Assembly: GCA_963930655.1 (NCBI GenBank)
Contig: OZ005615.1
Span: 11,240,001 to 11,304,000, forward strand
DNA length: 64,000 nt
Direction of reading: 5' to 3'
Origin: Myrica gale
Taxonomy: Eukaryota > Streptophyta > Magnoliopsida > Fagales > Myricaceae
The notes beneath the pieces are model-generated. The model searched no databases and had not been told where the DNA came from. It saw nothing but the letters and a program-made list of their open reading frames with translations. Position numbers and translations under genes: made by a program. Of the stretch, positions 10,145-20,998 are shown one piece after another; position 1 is the stretch's first letter; every line of letters starts with the position of its first letter.

Positions 10145-11892
10145 TAGGGCTGAAAATCGACCCCTCGACGCGATTTTCAGCCCCTATCGGCAACCGAATC
10201 GAGGGGTTCGGTTGCTGGAAAAAGTGGGCCGACAACCGCGCCGGGGGGTGTCAACACCGGCCAGACCGACGACAGTCGGCTTCGGTTGGTTTTCGGTCGG
10301 TCCCGATTCTCTCAATTCAACAAAAACTCAGCCACCACATCACCAAAAACATCAAAACCAGCAACCACAACCACCAAAAACACCAAAACCAGCCACTGAC
10401 AACCACCAAAAATAGCCACCACAGTCAACCACCAACAACCAATCACCGAGAGAGAGAGAGAGAGAGAGATTGTAAATCTGGAGAGAGGGCCGAAAGGGTG
10501 AGGCGTGAGCTGCGCGACAGGGGTGGGGAGAATAGTGCCTGCAGCGGGGGAGACCTGCGACGGGGAGACTTGCGGCGGCCGGCGGGGAGACTTGCGGCGG
10601 TGAGCTGTGGCTAGGGTTAGATAGGGTGAGCGGCGCAAGAGGGGGGGTCGGGGGGAAATGAGTGGATTGGGAGGGGAGAAGTGAAAATTGAGAGAAGGGG
10701 GAAGGGGGAAGGGGGAAGGCGTTGCGGGAAGGGGGAAGACGACGTCGTCTCCCCCTAATGTAATATATATATAAGGCTAAAATGCTCCGTACGTCCCTGG
10801 GGTAAGGCCCTTTCCCAACTTAGTCCTTAGGGTATGAATTTCCCTTAAAAAATCTCTGGGGTTTGGCCCTATTCCCCGAAGAGTCCTGCCGTCAACTAAA
10901 TGGACGGAAATGCAGACGTGGCAGACGGCGCACACGTGGAAACTGACATGCAGATTACCAACCAATCGCAGTGTGACACGTGTCAGTGAATAAAAAATAA
11001 AAGATTTTTTTTTAAAAAAATTAAAATTTAATAAAAAAATATTTTTATAATTAAAAAAAAAAAGACAAGCGGGGAAGGATCGGCCGATCCTTCCCCGGTG
11101 ATCCTCCACCGGCCAAAACACCGGCCGGTGGGTATTTTGGCCGCCCAGAACTGGGCGGCCAGCGGGCTCCCCCACTGGCACGGCTGGGGGACCTCCCTCA
11201 GCCCCGGGCTCGCCCAGACCACGCGGCCAGCGGAGGGAGCCTCCTCCACCGGCCGGTGGTCTGGGCGCGCCCGGGGGCTGAAGGAGGTCCCCCAGCCGCG
11301 CCGGGGGGGAGGTTTCTCCTCCCCCCCGCTGGCCGCCCAGTTCTGGGCGGCCAAAATACCCACCGGCCGGTATTTTGGCCGGTGGAGGATCACCGGGGAA
11401 GGATCCTTCCCCTTTGTCTTTGTCTTTTTTTTTTTAATTTTTTTAAAAAAATCTTTTATTTTTTATTCACTGACACGTGTCACACTGCGATTGGTTGGTA
11501 ATCTGCATGTCAGTTTCCACGTGTGCGCCGTCTGCCACGTCTGCATTTCCGTCCATTTAGTTGACGGCAGGACTCTTCGGGGAATAGGGCCAAACCCCAG
11601 GGATTTTTTAAGGGAAATTCATACTCTAAGGACTAAGGTGGGAAAGGGCCTTACCCCAGGGACGTACGGAGCATTTTAGCCTATATATAAATAACGAAAT
11701 TACATATATGTCATCGATTCGGTTCGGTCTTCGGTTCTGGGTACCCAGAACCGTGGGCCGAACCGACCCAATCAGTTTTCATAGAAAATGGGCCGACAGC
11801 TGAACCGGGCTGGTCCAAAACCGATCGGCCTAGTTGGTTTCGGGCCGGTTTTGTCGGCCCGGTCGGTTTCGGCCCATTTCTGAACAGGCATA
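10145..11892. mobile_element. hAT-like non-autonomous element, 1.75 kb, with a nested insertion
   Basis: Flanked by a perfect 8-bp direct repeat GCAGAGAG (10137-10144 and 11893-11900), the hAT signature. The left end is TAGGGCTGAAAATCG; the complement of the right end is TATGCCTGTTCAGAAAT, a diverged form of the TAGGGGTG(T)TCA end seen in the other hAT MITEs here. The parts next to the ends are rich in CGGTT and GGCCG words. About half of its length (10775-11681) is a separate palindromic element inserted later. No transposase is present; the ORFs inside are low-complexity. Confidence 0.7.
10775..11681. mobile_element. Palindromic MULE-type foldback element, 907 bp
   Basis: Two near-perfect inverted arms of about 440 bp: the left begins GGCTAAAATGCTCCGTACG and the right ends with its complement. 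A 9-bp direct repeat TATATATAA flanks it (10766-10774 and 11682-11690), pointing to the Mutator superfamily, although AT-rich sites make TSD calls weaker. The outer arm parts carry ACACGTG (G-box-like) motifs. The inner parts are very GC-rich (CCGGCCGGTG, GGCCGCCCAG) and T/A-rich spacers separate them. ORFs inside are shadows of the palindrome. A transcript would fold into a long hairpin. Confidence 0.85.
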
Positions 11893-12281
11893 GCAGAGAG
11901 AGAGGAAAAAAAAAAGGACGGGCCAGTCTCTTCATTGCGGTTAATTGTTATAAGGAGAGGCACAGGGTTGAACCATTCGATTCGATTGATTTCGTGATTT
12001 CTCTCTCAAAGCGCTGTAAAAGACCGAAAACAATCCCAATCTGCTTTTCTTCTTCTTCTTTTTCCCGCCCCAGCACCTTCTCCGCGTCGAATGCAAGCCT
12101 GCATTGTGATAGCTTATCTATCTGATCTCTGTGTTAGATTCATTGTCATGCTTATTCTTCGATTCCATTTTCCTAAGAGTTTTGTTTTCGTTGTTCTTTC
12201 TAACTTGAAGATCGGTCATTGGTGCTTGTGAAGGAAAGAAAGAGCAAGAAAGTCCCAAGTGTTTAGAAATAGGAGGGCGAC

Positions 12282-14351
12282 ATGGGAAGGCTGTTTGTGA
12301 TCACTCTTGAAGGAAGCATCTATAGCTGCAAGCACTGTCGTACACACCTCGCTCTATCCGCTGACATTATTTCTAAGGTTTTGTTTCGCTTTTCCATCAC
12401 GTTGATATCAAACTTTCTTTTTTCTTCGTAAGATACCGCTTGTTATTTTCAACCGTATTGGTAGTGGCCTAGTGGGTTGCTAAAGGTCTGAATTTGAACG
12501 CCCTAGGTTGATTGTATGATCTTAGTTCTTAAATGATATAGAATTGCGTCACATTTCACTTTGACATTTGTGTAGATGAGTTATCTGTATGGTTACTGGT
12601 CAGAACATGTAGAGCCTCAATAGATAATGCTAAGGTGACCACTGCCATGCTTTTACTACGCACTTTGAGTAACATGGGTTGTGGCCGTGGGCATAGTTTC
12701 GCTGAATATCTGTATATCTTTAATAGCCACAACAATTGGGTTGTACACTTATTCTAGATTTTTTTTTCTTTGTTTAACCTTCTGATCAACTTTACCTCCA
12801 GAACTGAAAATGGAGACTAGTGCCCTTATTTATGTTATTTTAGTTTATACTTTAACTAGTTTGGCAATCTGCAAAAACATAGCCATAGCTTCCAGGTCGT
12901 TGTCCATAATGAAGCCTACATTATTGAATTCTGATCATTTCGTGCATCAGAGGCCTGAAGGTTTTTGCTGCTTATTTGGACTTTAGTTTTATGGTTTTAG
13001 AAATCACTATAAGATGATGAAAATGGGAACGACCTTTAGGAGATACTGTGCTTTGTATCCGTTCTTTCTTCAACTGGGTGTGTTCAGTCCGTTGTTCATT
13101 GTTATGTCTTAATGTCCTGGGTGTCCTATTCTCAAATGATGGGCAACATGCATATGCTCTAACTCTTTGTTTTCATGTATCCAGAATTTTCACTGCAGGC
13201 ATGGAAAGGCTTATCTGTTCGATAATGTGTAAGTGTCCATTGATTTGTTCATCTGGTACTATTAGAATTAAGCATCAGTAGCATATTTAGATTCTGTGCC
13301 TCAAAGCCCTTCTATGATTGGATATAAGTATGTCTACACATTGGCACCACAACAGTCGAAGTTTAGGCATGCTTGCATTATGTGCGGAAAATCAGATTAT
13401 ATTAATGTGAGCAGCTGCTTTTGGGACTGCCGCTGGAGATATATCATTATCCCCAAAATGTTTTACTTAGTCATTCTATTTCCCAAAATATCACGTCTAA
13501 ATGATCAATCCTCTAACTGATATGGGAAAAGGGAATGTTGTTTCTGAATGATAAAATCCTCTAACTGATATGAGAAAAGAGAATGTTGTATCTGAATGTT
13601 CAATCCTCTAACTGATATGGGAAAAGAGAATGCTGCAAAAACTGCATGCTATAAAGTAGCCAAAAGGACTTGCCATCAATGAGTTGACTTCTAAAGGTTT
13701 CCCATGCAAAGAAGAAATAATGCTGTTAACTGAGCCATCCGGATGACGAAAAAAAAAAACTGAGCCATCCGGCTCCCGTCTTAGAGATATAAAACAGTAA
13801 ATGGTCAATCCCATCATCCCCTGCATCTGAGGCAGGGTTATTTATATAGCTCCTCACATATTGCAATCACACCTATGGATTCTTCAAGTGACATATTGCT
13901 TTCCGAATGCACGACAGCGTGAATGTCACAGTTGGAGAGGAAGAAGAGCGCATGATGATTACTGGATTGCACACGGTTGTTGACATTTTCTGCGTTGGAT
14001 GTGGCTCTATTGTGGGATGGAAATATGTGAGATCCTTTTTTGAAATTTATGGCTTGCAGAATTTTCTGCTGTATTTGTCGATATACAGCTTTCGAAGTTT
14101 CTGTTTATATCTTGTTACTTATTTTCAGGAGGCTGCACATGAGAAAAGCCAGAAGTACAAGGAAGGAAAATTTATCCTCGAGAGGTAATCAATTGCTGCT
14201 TATGGGGGTTGCACAGACCGTTGCAGTATGACCTTTTTCGATGACATCCATGTTATTTTTTAGCAGGTTTAAGGTGTTGGGTCCCGATGGAAGCAACTAC
14301 CTGTCCAGTCAGGAAGCCCAAGTTGGTGGAAGCGATGCTGACGATGCCTGA
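12282..14351 (+). CDS. Yippee-like zinc-binding protein, five exons
   Basis: Small conserved eukaryotic protein with one Yippee (MSS4/CULT-like beta-tent) zinc-binding domain; plant members have little assigned biochemical function. Exons by GT..AG and family match: 12282-12377, 13185-13228, 13918-14026, 14129-14184, 14267-14351, together 129 aa, a normal length. The protein starts [19 protein letters not shown] and continues through [44 protein letters not shown] and [17 protein letters not shown]. The two zinc knuckles are SCKHC near residue 17 and CVGC near residue 69. All exon junctions keep frame. Intron 2 contains a minisatellite and micro-insertion C. The gene looks intact. Confidence 0.93.
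13507..13640. repeat. Minisatellite, about 48-bp unit, nearly three copies
   Basis: Units start with AATCCTCTAACTGATATG at 13507, 13555 and 13602 and continue GAAAAGRGAATGTTGT.. with a few differences. It lies in intron 2 of the Yippee-like gene. There are no spacers and too few units for anything CRISPR-like. Confidence 0.85.
13728..13772 (+). repeat. Micro-insertion C: 15-bp A-tailed insert between 15-bp direct repeats
   Basis: AACTGAGCCATCCGG at 13728-13742 and 13758-13772 flanks ATGACG plus nine A. The site is preceded by TT, giving TT/AACTG, the same target form as micro-insertion A. It lies in intron 2 of the Yippee-like gene. Confidence 0.85.
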
Positions 14352-15410
14352 GTAACCAATCAATGTGGAAAACTATTGAGAGTTCTAATTGTACATTCTC
14401 TGCACCTTGTTTCAGTCCCTTATTGGAATCTCTACCATCTATAGACCAGTTTTGTAGATAGGATTAGAACATTACAAATCTAATAGATATTGAATTGATC
14501 TACAGTCCCCATGTCTGGGGTTGATTGCTAGTGCCTGTGAATTTTAGTGTTCATAATATCTATTGATCCACATGAAAGCACTTTAGTCCACAAAACACAA
14601 GCTTGTAACTCCTAGGCTGAGGGAACAAGCAAACTACGCAGAAACCAGTTTCAAGCCTGAGCAAGTATGACAGTGAATCGACTTTTCCAATCTGGCTGAT
14701 TATTGAAATTTGTGGGTTGTTTATGCGCGAGCCTTTGTGGCCCAAGAAAAAAAGATGCTTGTTGCCTGGCCATTTTCTTCTTAGCAAACGGGTTTTTCCC
14801 CATCAAACTTGGGGTGGACCCCGGACTTCGCAAATAATGTCCAACTGTGGCCTTGTTGTTTTGAGTAAATACGATGAAAAGATACCCACTCCCCTAAATA
14901 TTGTGTTTCTAAAATTTTAATCATAATAAAATAACTTTACAAAATTATTTCTCTATTTTTTCACTAACTCCAACAAAATAAATATAAAAATTCATGTAAA
15001 TAATATTTCTTAATTTTTTTACCAATTTTAACACCTCAAAATTTAAACCATCCTAAAATTTTACAAACAAAATTTTAATATTACAGGACTGTTTTCAAAT
15101 ATTTAACTTTTAAGCCCCCTTCGAAAATGAAAATCCCCAAACATTGTCATGTTGAGACAGACATGCATGACAAAAATGTGGTGGACTGGTTCAAAAAGTT
15201 GAAAGCTTGGATGTCATCCAGTCTTCTGGCTCCACCAGGCACCATCATAGGAAACACTAGTCTTTCTAAAAGTATGGGGAAGAAATAATATGCACGCAGC
15301 TCGTCCTGCCCTAGAAGAAGAAACTGAAAGATCATCACTTCTTTAGACGAGGCCCAAAATGCTTTGGAGATGTGAGTCTCAAATATTGGGCCGGGTACAC
15401 GGCGCAAAGC
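14352..15410. other. Intergenic stretch, no gene recognised
   Basis: Contains the Yippee-like 3' UTR, then AT-rich sequence (14900-15100) and a stretch upstream of the HUS1 leader. No inverted repeats with target duplications and no credible exons were seen. Confidence 0.5.
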
Positions 15411-15577
15411 CTTCAGTCCCTGTCTATATAGAGGCGGACAATTTTAATTGAGGCCGAGGGCATTAACGGCGTTGCCTGTTCAGTACTAATTTCCTATTTT
15501 GCCCTTATAACTCTCTCTCCCACGCCAGTAGTTTCCATTTCCACTCTGGTACCTGCAAACCAAGGTAAGCTTCAATT

Positions 15578-15704
15578 AACTATCCCTATCGAGGCTGACC
15601 GCTGTAAGACTGCTTGTTTGTCTAACGCGTGAAGCCGAAGTGGGTTATCTTCCCCTGTTCCCCGCTTCCCCCAAGTTGCTAAGAAAAAAAAACTCTATCC
15701 CTAT
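15578..15704 (+). mobile_element. 5'-truncated LINE-like insertion, about 100 bp
   Basis: AACTATCCCTAT (15578-15589) is repeated as AACTCTATCCCTAT (15691-15704) after an insert ending GTTGCTAAG plus A-run. The site reads TT/AACTATCC. The insert body matches nothing I recognise; the tail resembles the other CTTAG/CTAAG plus poly(A) ends in this window. Confidence 0.55.
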
Positions 15705-16229
15705 TTTCCTGTCTGGTTCCCGAGAATTGAGAAAGGTAGAAAATTTAACGACATTTTAAAAAAAAGAAAGCCTATTACCTTTTTTTCTTCTCAGTTCTTC
15801 ACTCTAAAACTTGGCTTTACCTGAAGTGCGGTAATCTTGCTTTCTTCTTCTCTACATGCACTACCGTTTTCGGAAAACTAAGATCTCCGTTTGGTTGCTG
15901 GAAAAATTGTTGGAATGAAGGAGAGAACAAGAATGATCAAATTTTGAACAGCAAGCCTTTCAGCCCTAACTATGTTTTGCGTCTAAAGGATAGTAATCTT
16001 GTCTTAACTGTGTTGACGACAATCTGTATTTCGTTTTGACGAGGAATACACATTTTTAAGCCTATGGTAGTTGAGAAATCAATGTTGTTAGCACAATCGT
16101 AGGACTGTTGTTTAGTTGGTCCAGTTGGGCTGATAGCCACAAATTATAGAAATGTGAACTGGTAATTTGATTAGTTTTGTCATATATTTTTCCGATATTA
16201 TGAATGCTACTTGATGAGTGGTTTTGTAC

Positions 16230-16275
16230 CGTGCTACTAGATGGTCTTTTTTGTCTTAAGCGTGCTACTGGATGG
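16230..16275 (-). repeat. Micro-insertion F: 16-bp A-tailed insert between 15-bp direct repeats
   Basis: CGTGCTACTAGATGG (16230-16244) and CGTGCTACTGGATGG (16261-16275), one mismatch, flank 16 bp whose complement is CTTAAGAC, six A and GA. It lies in the HUS1 leader intron. Confidence 0.7.
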
Positions 16276-16763
16276 ACCGCTTTCTTTTTGACCTTTTTCC
16301 TCTTCGTTATGTTGATAGTACAACTGTACAAGCTCAAATTCTAAAGGGGAACTTAATATAATATTCTTATATAAAATTAATTCGACATGGAAAAATTGTT
16401 GGGTCAAGGTACATGAAGTTGTTTGAAAGATCGACAACCTTGATGTGCCTTGAAATCCTAACTCGTCTATGTATTAGAGAATTATTGTTACATGTCTTCG
16501 GTGGTTGAATTATGCTGCATGGATTCTTTGTCTGCAAACCTGCAGCTGCTGTCAATGATGGTAACCATACATATGTTGCTTTAACTTTCGACAAGCTAAT
16601 TATCAGCAGCCAAAAATCAATCTTTTGGTATAGCATCAAAATATTCACATTGCACGGGAGGAGTGAATCGTGTATACGGTAACATCTCTTTCTGTCTCCC
16701 CCTCTGCAGCATTGCCTCCAAACATTACCTAAGAAGTGAGAAGAGAAACAGAAAGATAGAGGT

Positions 16764-17703
16764 ATGAAGTTCAAGGCATTCCTCACAGAAAATGGTGTGA
16801 ATCTCTTAGAGAAGAGGTTCCTGCCAGCCTTCGATAAGATGGGGAAGATATGCCACCTCTACCTCACCTTCTCAACAGCAATGAAGTTCAATCTATTGCC
16901 CAGTTTCGTAAAGAAGCTCTCTTTGATGACTACCGCATCTCCAGCCAGAATGAGGACCGCATTGCCTCTACTGTAGACATTTCACTTCTCCACCGTGCTG
17001 TTCTTAGCAGTGTCAGTATTTGTACTGAATTTGGAAGTGGGCCCACTCAGAACCGTCTCCAGATTAAACTGGTGAAGAAGCTACCACCGACTCAACCAAT
17101 GCCTTTTCTGACCTTCGAAACCAAGGGTTATAAATCTGCAGTCATTCAAGATGTGCCAATATCAAAACCTTTGTCTAGATCTCAAGTTCTTGAACTTCAA
17201 AATGCTCTTGATATGGCTCAAGATTTGCCTCAGACTCTCGTTCAAGTTCATGATTTGAATCGGTTGCAGAACTTTGTGGATAGGATGAAGCATGTTGGAG
17301 ATTTGCTAAATGTCTCAATTAGCAAGTATGGGGATCTGTATGTACAGATTTCTACAACACTAATATCACTTGGTGCTGAGTTTCGGAAATTCTTGGTTGT
17401 AGGACAGCAATCAGATGAACTGGCTGAAGACAGATATATAAGTGCTCAGACTCGGTCAAACAGGGCAATTTTACAGGGAAATGCCCACTCCGCGCAAGTG
17501 AATGTGAAGCACTTTGCTAAGAGCCTGCAGTGTCATTTGGCCAAGCCAGACTGACTGTGCCTTCTATGGAATTGCCCCACAGGGTGCTTGCTTGACAGTT
17601 ATATTTCAGTTCTTCATTCCTGGTTCTCGTCAGACTGATAAATCGATAAGTCTGCATTGCAGGCTTCCTGTACTTGACCCAGGATCAAGTTGAAGGCCAA
17701 TGG
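16764..17703 (+). pseudogene. HUS1: Checkpoint clamp subunit HUS1, frame-disrupted
   Basis: HUS1 is a subunit of the ring-shaped RAD9-RAD1-HUS1 (9-1-1) clamp that loads at DNA damage and activates ATR. The text is clear: MKFKAFLTENGVNLLEKRF, FDKMGKICHLYLT, then in another frame VQSIAQFRKEALFDDYRISSQ, LQIKLVKKLPP, PFLTFETKGYKSAVIQDVP, DRMKHVGDLLNVSISKYGDL and SVKHF-like VNVKHFAKSLQCHLAKPD, and in a further frame FYGIAPQGACLTVIFQFF..LPVLDPGSS ending TGA 17701-17703. Two breaks: about 28 bp seem lost after CHLYLT (family has roughly RDHAxFLHN there), and a small insertion after LAKPD brings a stop at once. Two residues also seem missing after KKLPP. The longest open frame, 16850-17554, lacks both ends. 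Sequencing error cannot be excluded for the second break but is unlikely for the first. Confidence 0.85.
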
Positions 17704-18730
17704 GTCTCCCACCAATGCTTAAGTTTTATGGCTTCTGGAATATGAGGATCAGTGTGATAGATATTGCCTGACAGTGATTACAGTTGCAGGGCTCTGTATG
17801 CATATGTCATACTCCCCCAACAATATTTTGTATCTGCAGTGCTTTTTTTCTTAGTCAAAATCACCTCCTACACACACTGGTTGACACAAGTATTGGTTAT
17901 GAGACAGTAAATTCAGAAGAAAATGTCAATGTTTGTCCATATGAAAGCAAAAGTATAACGTAACAGTTGCTGGGTCTGACTATTAGCATTTTTGTTCTTT
18001 CTAGTACCACTCATCTATCACATTTCCCCCGGGGGGGGGGGGGGGGGGGGGGGGGGCTCATTCAAGCAATTCATGAGAAGGCTAAGTAAGGAGGAGTTTT
18101 TGCTGAGTAGACAAGTTTGTAAATTAGACACGTTTCAAAATAGATTCCATAGGGCTTGAATTGTGAGTTGGGAGGTTTAGGTCAGCTGGCTGCATTTCAG
18201 AAGTTTTTGAGATCTTGAAGCTCAGATACTGCTAATGGGGGAGGGCAATATGCCAACTAACCTGTGCTCTGGACGTACTAGTACCTCAGATGAGTTATTT
18301 GCATGGTGCTCTTGTTTGCTTTGGCATGGTCTTGACCATCAACAAGAACAAAGCCAACATTGTTGCGACATGATGAATATTGTCACGCATTTCATCTTTC
18401 TTTAATTTAGGTAAAATAACTGCACTGCAACTCCTTGCCCTTGCCAAAATAAAACACTTTTTTTCCCCCGAGTGGCCAAAATATTAAAACTTGAAAGCAT
18501 CAGAAATCCGATTTAAAGCTTCATCTAGAGCAGACAAGTTTTTGGAGATAAAAGTACAGTAGCGCATTGCAGCTCCAGTTAAGTTCCTGATTGGACATGG
18601 TAAACAGACGGAGTTTGGTCTCAAAAGTCCAGCAAAAATTTTCAATGACAATAACGACGGTCAAGCTCTTCAGAGACAAATGCTGTATAGAGAAGGTTAG
18701 ATCAACAATATAGACTCCTTTACTAGACTC
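17704..18730. other. Intergenic stretch with a poly-G run
   Basis: No gene recognised. It holds the HUS1 3' flank and the downstream flank of the PPR gene. At 18443-18490 a GCCAAAATA(TT)AAAAC direct repeat surrounds a T7C5 tract, possibly a further decayed short insertion, not called separately. Confidence 0.5.
18031..18056 (+). repeat. Run of 26 G preceded by 5 C
   Basis: An uninterrupted G homopolymer after CATTTCCCCC. Such runs are rare in plant DNA and hard to sequence, so the length may be inaccurate or mark an assembly join. Could form a G-quadruplex. Confidence 0.9.
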
Positions 18731-20998
18731 TCACCAATAATCTTTACATGAACAAGAACCACGCCTGAAATGATGGAATCGAGTCTTATCTCGGACGATT
18801 ACTTCTCTATTGTACACCTTTGAAGCTAACTTAGCCACACGATGACAATCCACACACATCCTAAGGTTCTTCACGATTCTAATTGTGAATCCAGGTTCTG
18901 AACTAATAAGCCCAAAGGCAATAGCCAACTTTTCGCTATGCCGGTATAGTGCACTCTCTTTATCTTCCTCCCCTACGTCAAGGGAAATTTCTGACGTATC
19001 CGGTGAATACCCAGCAAATTTCAGATCTCTTGTCATCTCTTCTAATTTCGAATAGATTGCTTTAGATTTAGGATGTGACTGGTCCCCAGCTACAAATTCA
19101 TGAACAATACCTTTCAGATCTATCAAACTGCAACCTGGGGTTTTCTTGATTCCCCTATCCATCATCAGTTGTCTTACTTCACGCAAATTTTCCCATCTAT
19201 TACAAGCTGCATATATATTACAGAGCATAACATAAACAGCCCCGTTTTCCGGCTCTAACTCAAGAATCTGTTTAGCTGCCATTTCAGCCATTTCTGCATC
19301 TTTATGTACTCTACAGGCACCAAGAAGTGCCCCCCAGACAACTGAGTTCGGTTTCATTGGCATATTGTTTATGACTTCATGAGCTTCTTGTAGATGTCCA
19401 GCTCGGCCAAGAAGATCAACCATGCACCCATAATGTGCCACATTGGGTTCAATCCCATGTTGGGTGGTCATGCTAGCAAAAAACCTTTTCCCTATATCTA
19501 CCATGCCAGTGTGAGTACAGGCACATAGAACCCCAATGTAGGTTATCTCGTCTGGTACTATCGAAGATTCTAGCATTTTAGAGAACATGTCCAGAGCTTC
19601 TTCGCCATGTCCATTAATGGCAAGACCAACTATCATGGCTGTCCATGTAAATTTATCGACCTGAGGCATTTCATTAAATATCCTTTGTGCATTTTCAACA
19701 TTTCCACATTTAAAGTACATGTCTATTAAAGCATTCCCTACATGCACGTCATTCTTGATTTGGTTTTTCTCAATGTATGTCTTTATCCACTCTCCTAATT
19801 CAAGTGCCCCCAGATGTGCACAGGCAGTTAGAATGCTAACCATGGTGAACGCATCGGGTTTTATATCTGAACTTTGCATCGCACGGAAAAGTGCCAAAGC
19901 CTCTTTGAAGCGGTTCATTCGAAGGTAGCCATCAATCATGGCAGTCCATGAAACATAGTCTCTTTCAGCAATCTGATCGAAATACTTCCGAGCTAAATCA
20001 ACTTCTCCAGCATTGGCAAACCCTGCCACAATGGCAGTCCAAGAAATCACATCCCTGGCCTTCATGTTCTGGAAAATCCCAAGAGCAAGGTCCATTTCTC
20101 CACAAGCTGCATACATATCAATTAAAGCATTTTCCAATATTAACTTAGGTTCAACCTTGCATTCTTTAACATACTTATGAACCCGCTTGCCAATATCTAA
20201 GTCCTTCAATTTGGAGCAAGCTGATAGCACTAGAACAAGGGTAACTGAAGTGGGCAACACTCCCTTTCTCTCCATCTGATCAAAAAGCTTCCTTGTTTCA
20301 TCAAATTGCTTAATTCTGTTGTGCCCCGATAGTATTACATTCCAAGTAATTACATCCATTGTCTGACTCCCATCAAAAACACCACGGGCCATGTCAATTA
20401 GACCACAAGAAAAGTACATATGTACCAAAGAATTCTGCACGAACACATTAGAATCAAACCCATATTTGAGTACATGACAATGCAACTCTTTCCCACGTCC
20501 CAAGGCCATATCACGTGTAAATCCCTTTAACAAGAACGGGAACGTGTAATGGTCAGGCTTGATATTCCTTCTCAACATTTCTGAAAACAAAGAAAATCCA
20601 TTTTCAGGCAAACCAATTCTCGAATATCCTTTTATCATAGTATTCCAAATGAACACACTTGGTGCGACAATAGTGTCAAACACGTGACGGGCATAGTTCA
20701 TTTCGCCCGACTCATGCGTACAACAAAAGGTTACGACTTTAGTTTGCAGGAGAGGATTTGATGTCAGACCTGTTTTGATGGTTTGGGAAAGAATTTGCTT
20801 GAGTTGGTCCATGGACTTGCAGTTCTTAAAGAAAGAGAGTGGTGGGTTTTCTACGGAGTGTGAGTGGGGGTATGAAGAGATGTGAGCCGGAGATAAGGAT
20901 GCCATGGAGATCACTTTCTGGAGAGTTGATGAATGTGAAGCTGGAAAGGTCAAAGGAGAGCAGAGCCAGTGAACTTTGCAAAGAAGAGACGGTGGCAT
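18731..20998 (-). CDS. DYW-type pentatricopeptide repeat protein (At3g15930-like)
   Basis: Single-exon PLS-class PPR protein of 755 aa, a family that edits C to U in chloroplast or mitochondrial RNA. The N-terminal 90 residues are Ser/Leu-rich and may hold a transit peptide; a second in-frame Met, MASLSPAHISS at residue 32, could be the real start. PPR motifs run from about 110 to 570 (VFIWNTMIKGYSRIG, DVITWNVILSG, DVISWTAIVAGFANAG, DYVSWTAMIDGYLR, DKFTWTAMIVGLAINGHGEEAL). The E/E+ region follows (VVWGALLGACRVHKDAE, PGCSLIDLKG). The DYW deaminase-like domain closes the protein with HSE at 687-689 (HSEKLAIAFGL), CVDCH near 715 and the ending CSCKDYW, all residues expected for an active editing domain. 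Target site unknown. From memory its Arabidopsis counterpart lies beside EREX. Confidence 0.95.
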   Translation of the reverse strand: MPPSLLCKVHWLCSPLTFPASHSSTLQKVISMASLSPAHISSYPHSHSVENPPLSFFKNCKSMDQLKQILSQTIKTGLTSNPLLQTKVVTFCCTHESGEMNYARHVFDTIVAPSVFIWNTMIKGYSRIGLPENGFSLFSEMLRRNIKPDHYTFPFLLKGFTRDMALGRGKELHCHVLKYGFDSNVFVQNSLVHMYFSCGLIDMARGVFDGSQTMDVITWNVILSGHNRIKQFDETRKLFDQMERKGVLPTSVTLVLVLSACSKLKDLDIGKRVHKYVKECKVEPKLILENALIDMYAACGEMDLALGIFQNMKARDVISWTAIVAGFANAGEVDLARKYFDQIAERDYVSWTAMIDGYLRMNRFKEALALFRAMQSSDIKPDAFTMVSILTACAHLGALELGEWIKTYIEKNQIKNDVHVGNALIDMYFKCGNVENAQRIFNEMPQVDKFTWTAMIVGLAINGHGEEALDMFSKMLESSIVPDEITYIGVLCACTHTGMVDIGKRFFASMTTQHGIEPNVAHYGCMVDLLGRAGHLQEAHEVINNMPMKPNSVVWGALLGACRVHKDAEMAEMAAKQILELEPENGAVYVMLCNIYAACNRWENLREVRQLMMDRGIKKTPGCSLIDLKGIVHEFVAGDQSHPKSKAIYSKLEEMTRDLKFAGYSPDTSEISLDVGEEDKESALYRHSEKLAIAFGLISSEPGFTIRIVKNLRMCVDCHRVAKLASKVYNREVIVRDKTRFHHFRRGSCSCKDYW

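Larger units (their letters stand above)
15420..16763 (+). promoter_or_regulatory. HUS1 promoter and leader with a 5'-UTR intron
   Basis: A TATA-like CTATATAGAG lies at 15424-15433. A leader exon appears to end at 15564 (ACCAAG/GTAAGC); the matching acceptor CCCCTCTGCAG ends at 16709, leaving 54 bases of leader before the ATG at 16764. A real promoter and UTR intron argue that this is the native HUS1 locus and not a processed copy. The intron carries two short A-tailed insertions (15578-15704 and 16230-16275). Confidence 0.55.

Noticed and set aside
10099-10614. 171-codon ORF across the hAT-like left end
   Set aside because: Crosses the element border and consists of QNHHQK and Glu/Arg repeats from simple sequence.
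11098-11679. 193-codon plus-strand ORF and its minus-strand mirror at 10777-11393
   Set aside because: Both lie in the arms of the palindrome and mirror each other; low-complexity Gly/Pro/Arg text without a known domain.
13507-13640. Repeat array that might be called CRISPR-like
   Set aside because: Only three abutting 48-bp units without spacers, in a plant intron; it is a minisatellite.
16367-16786. 139-codon minus-strand ORF over the HUS1 start
   Set aside because: Antisense to the HUS1 leader and start codon; no known domain.
16764-17703. HUS1 as a processed retrocopy
   Set aside because: No poly(A) tail or target duplication, and an upstream TATA region with a leader intron; the intact-looking long exon alone does not prove retrocopying.
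18443-18490. Further short insertion with T-run between GCCAAAATA-type repeats
   Set aside because: The direct repeats differ by an internal TT and the borders are unclear, so it was not added to the A-tailed set.
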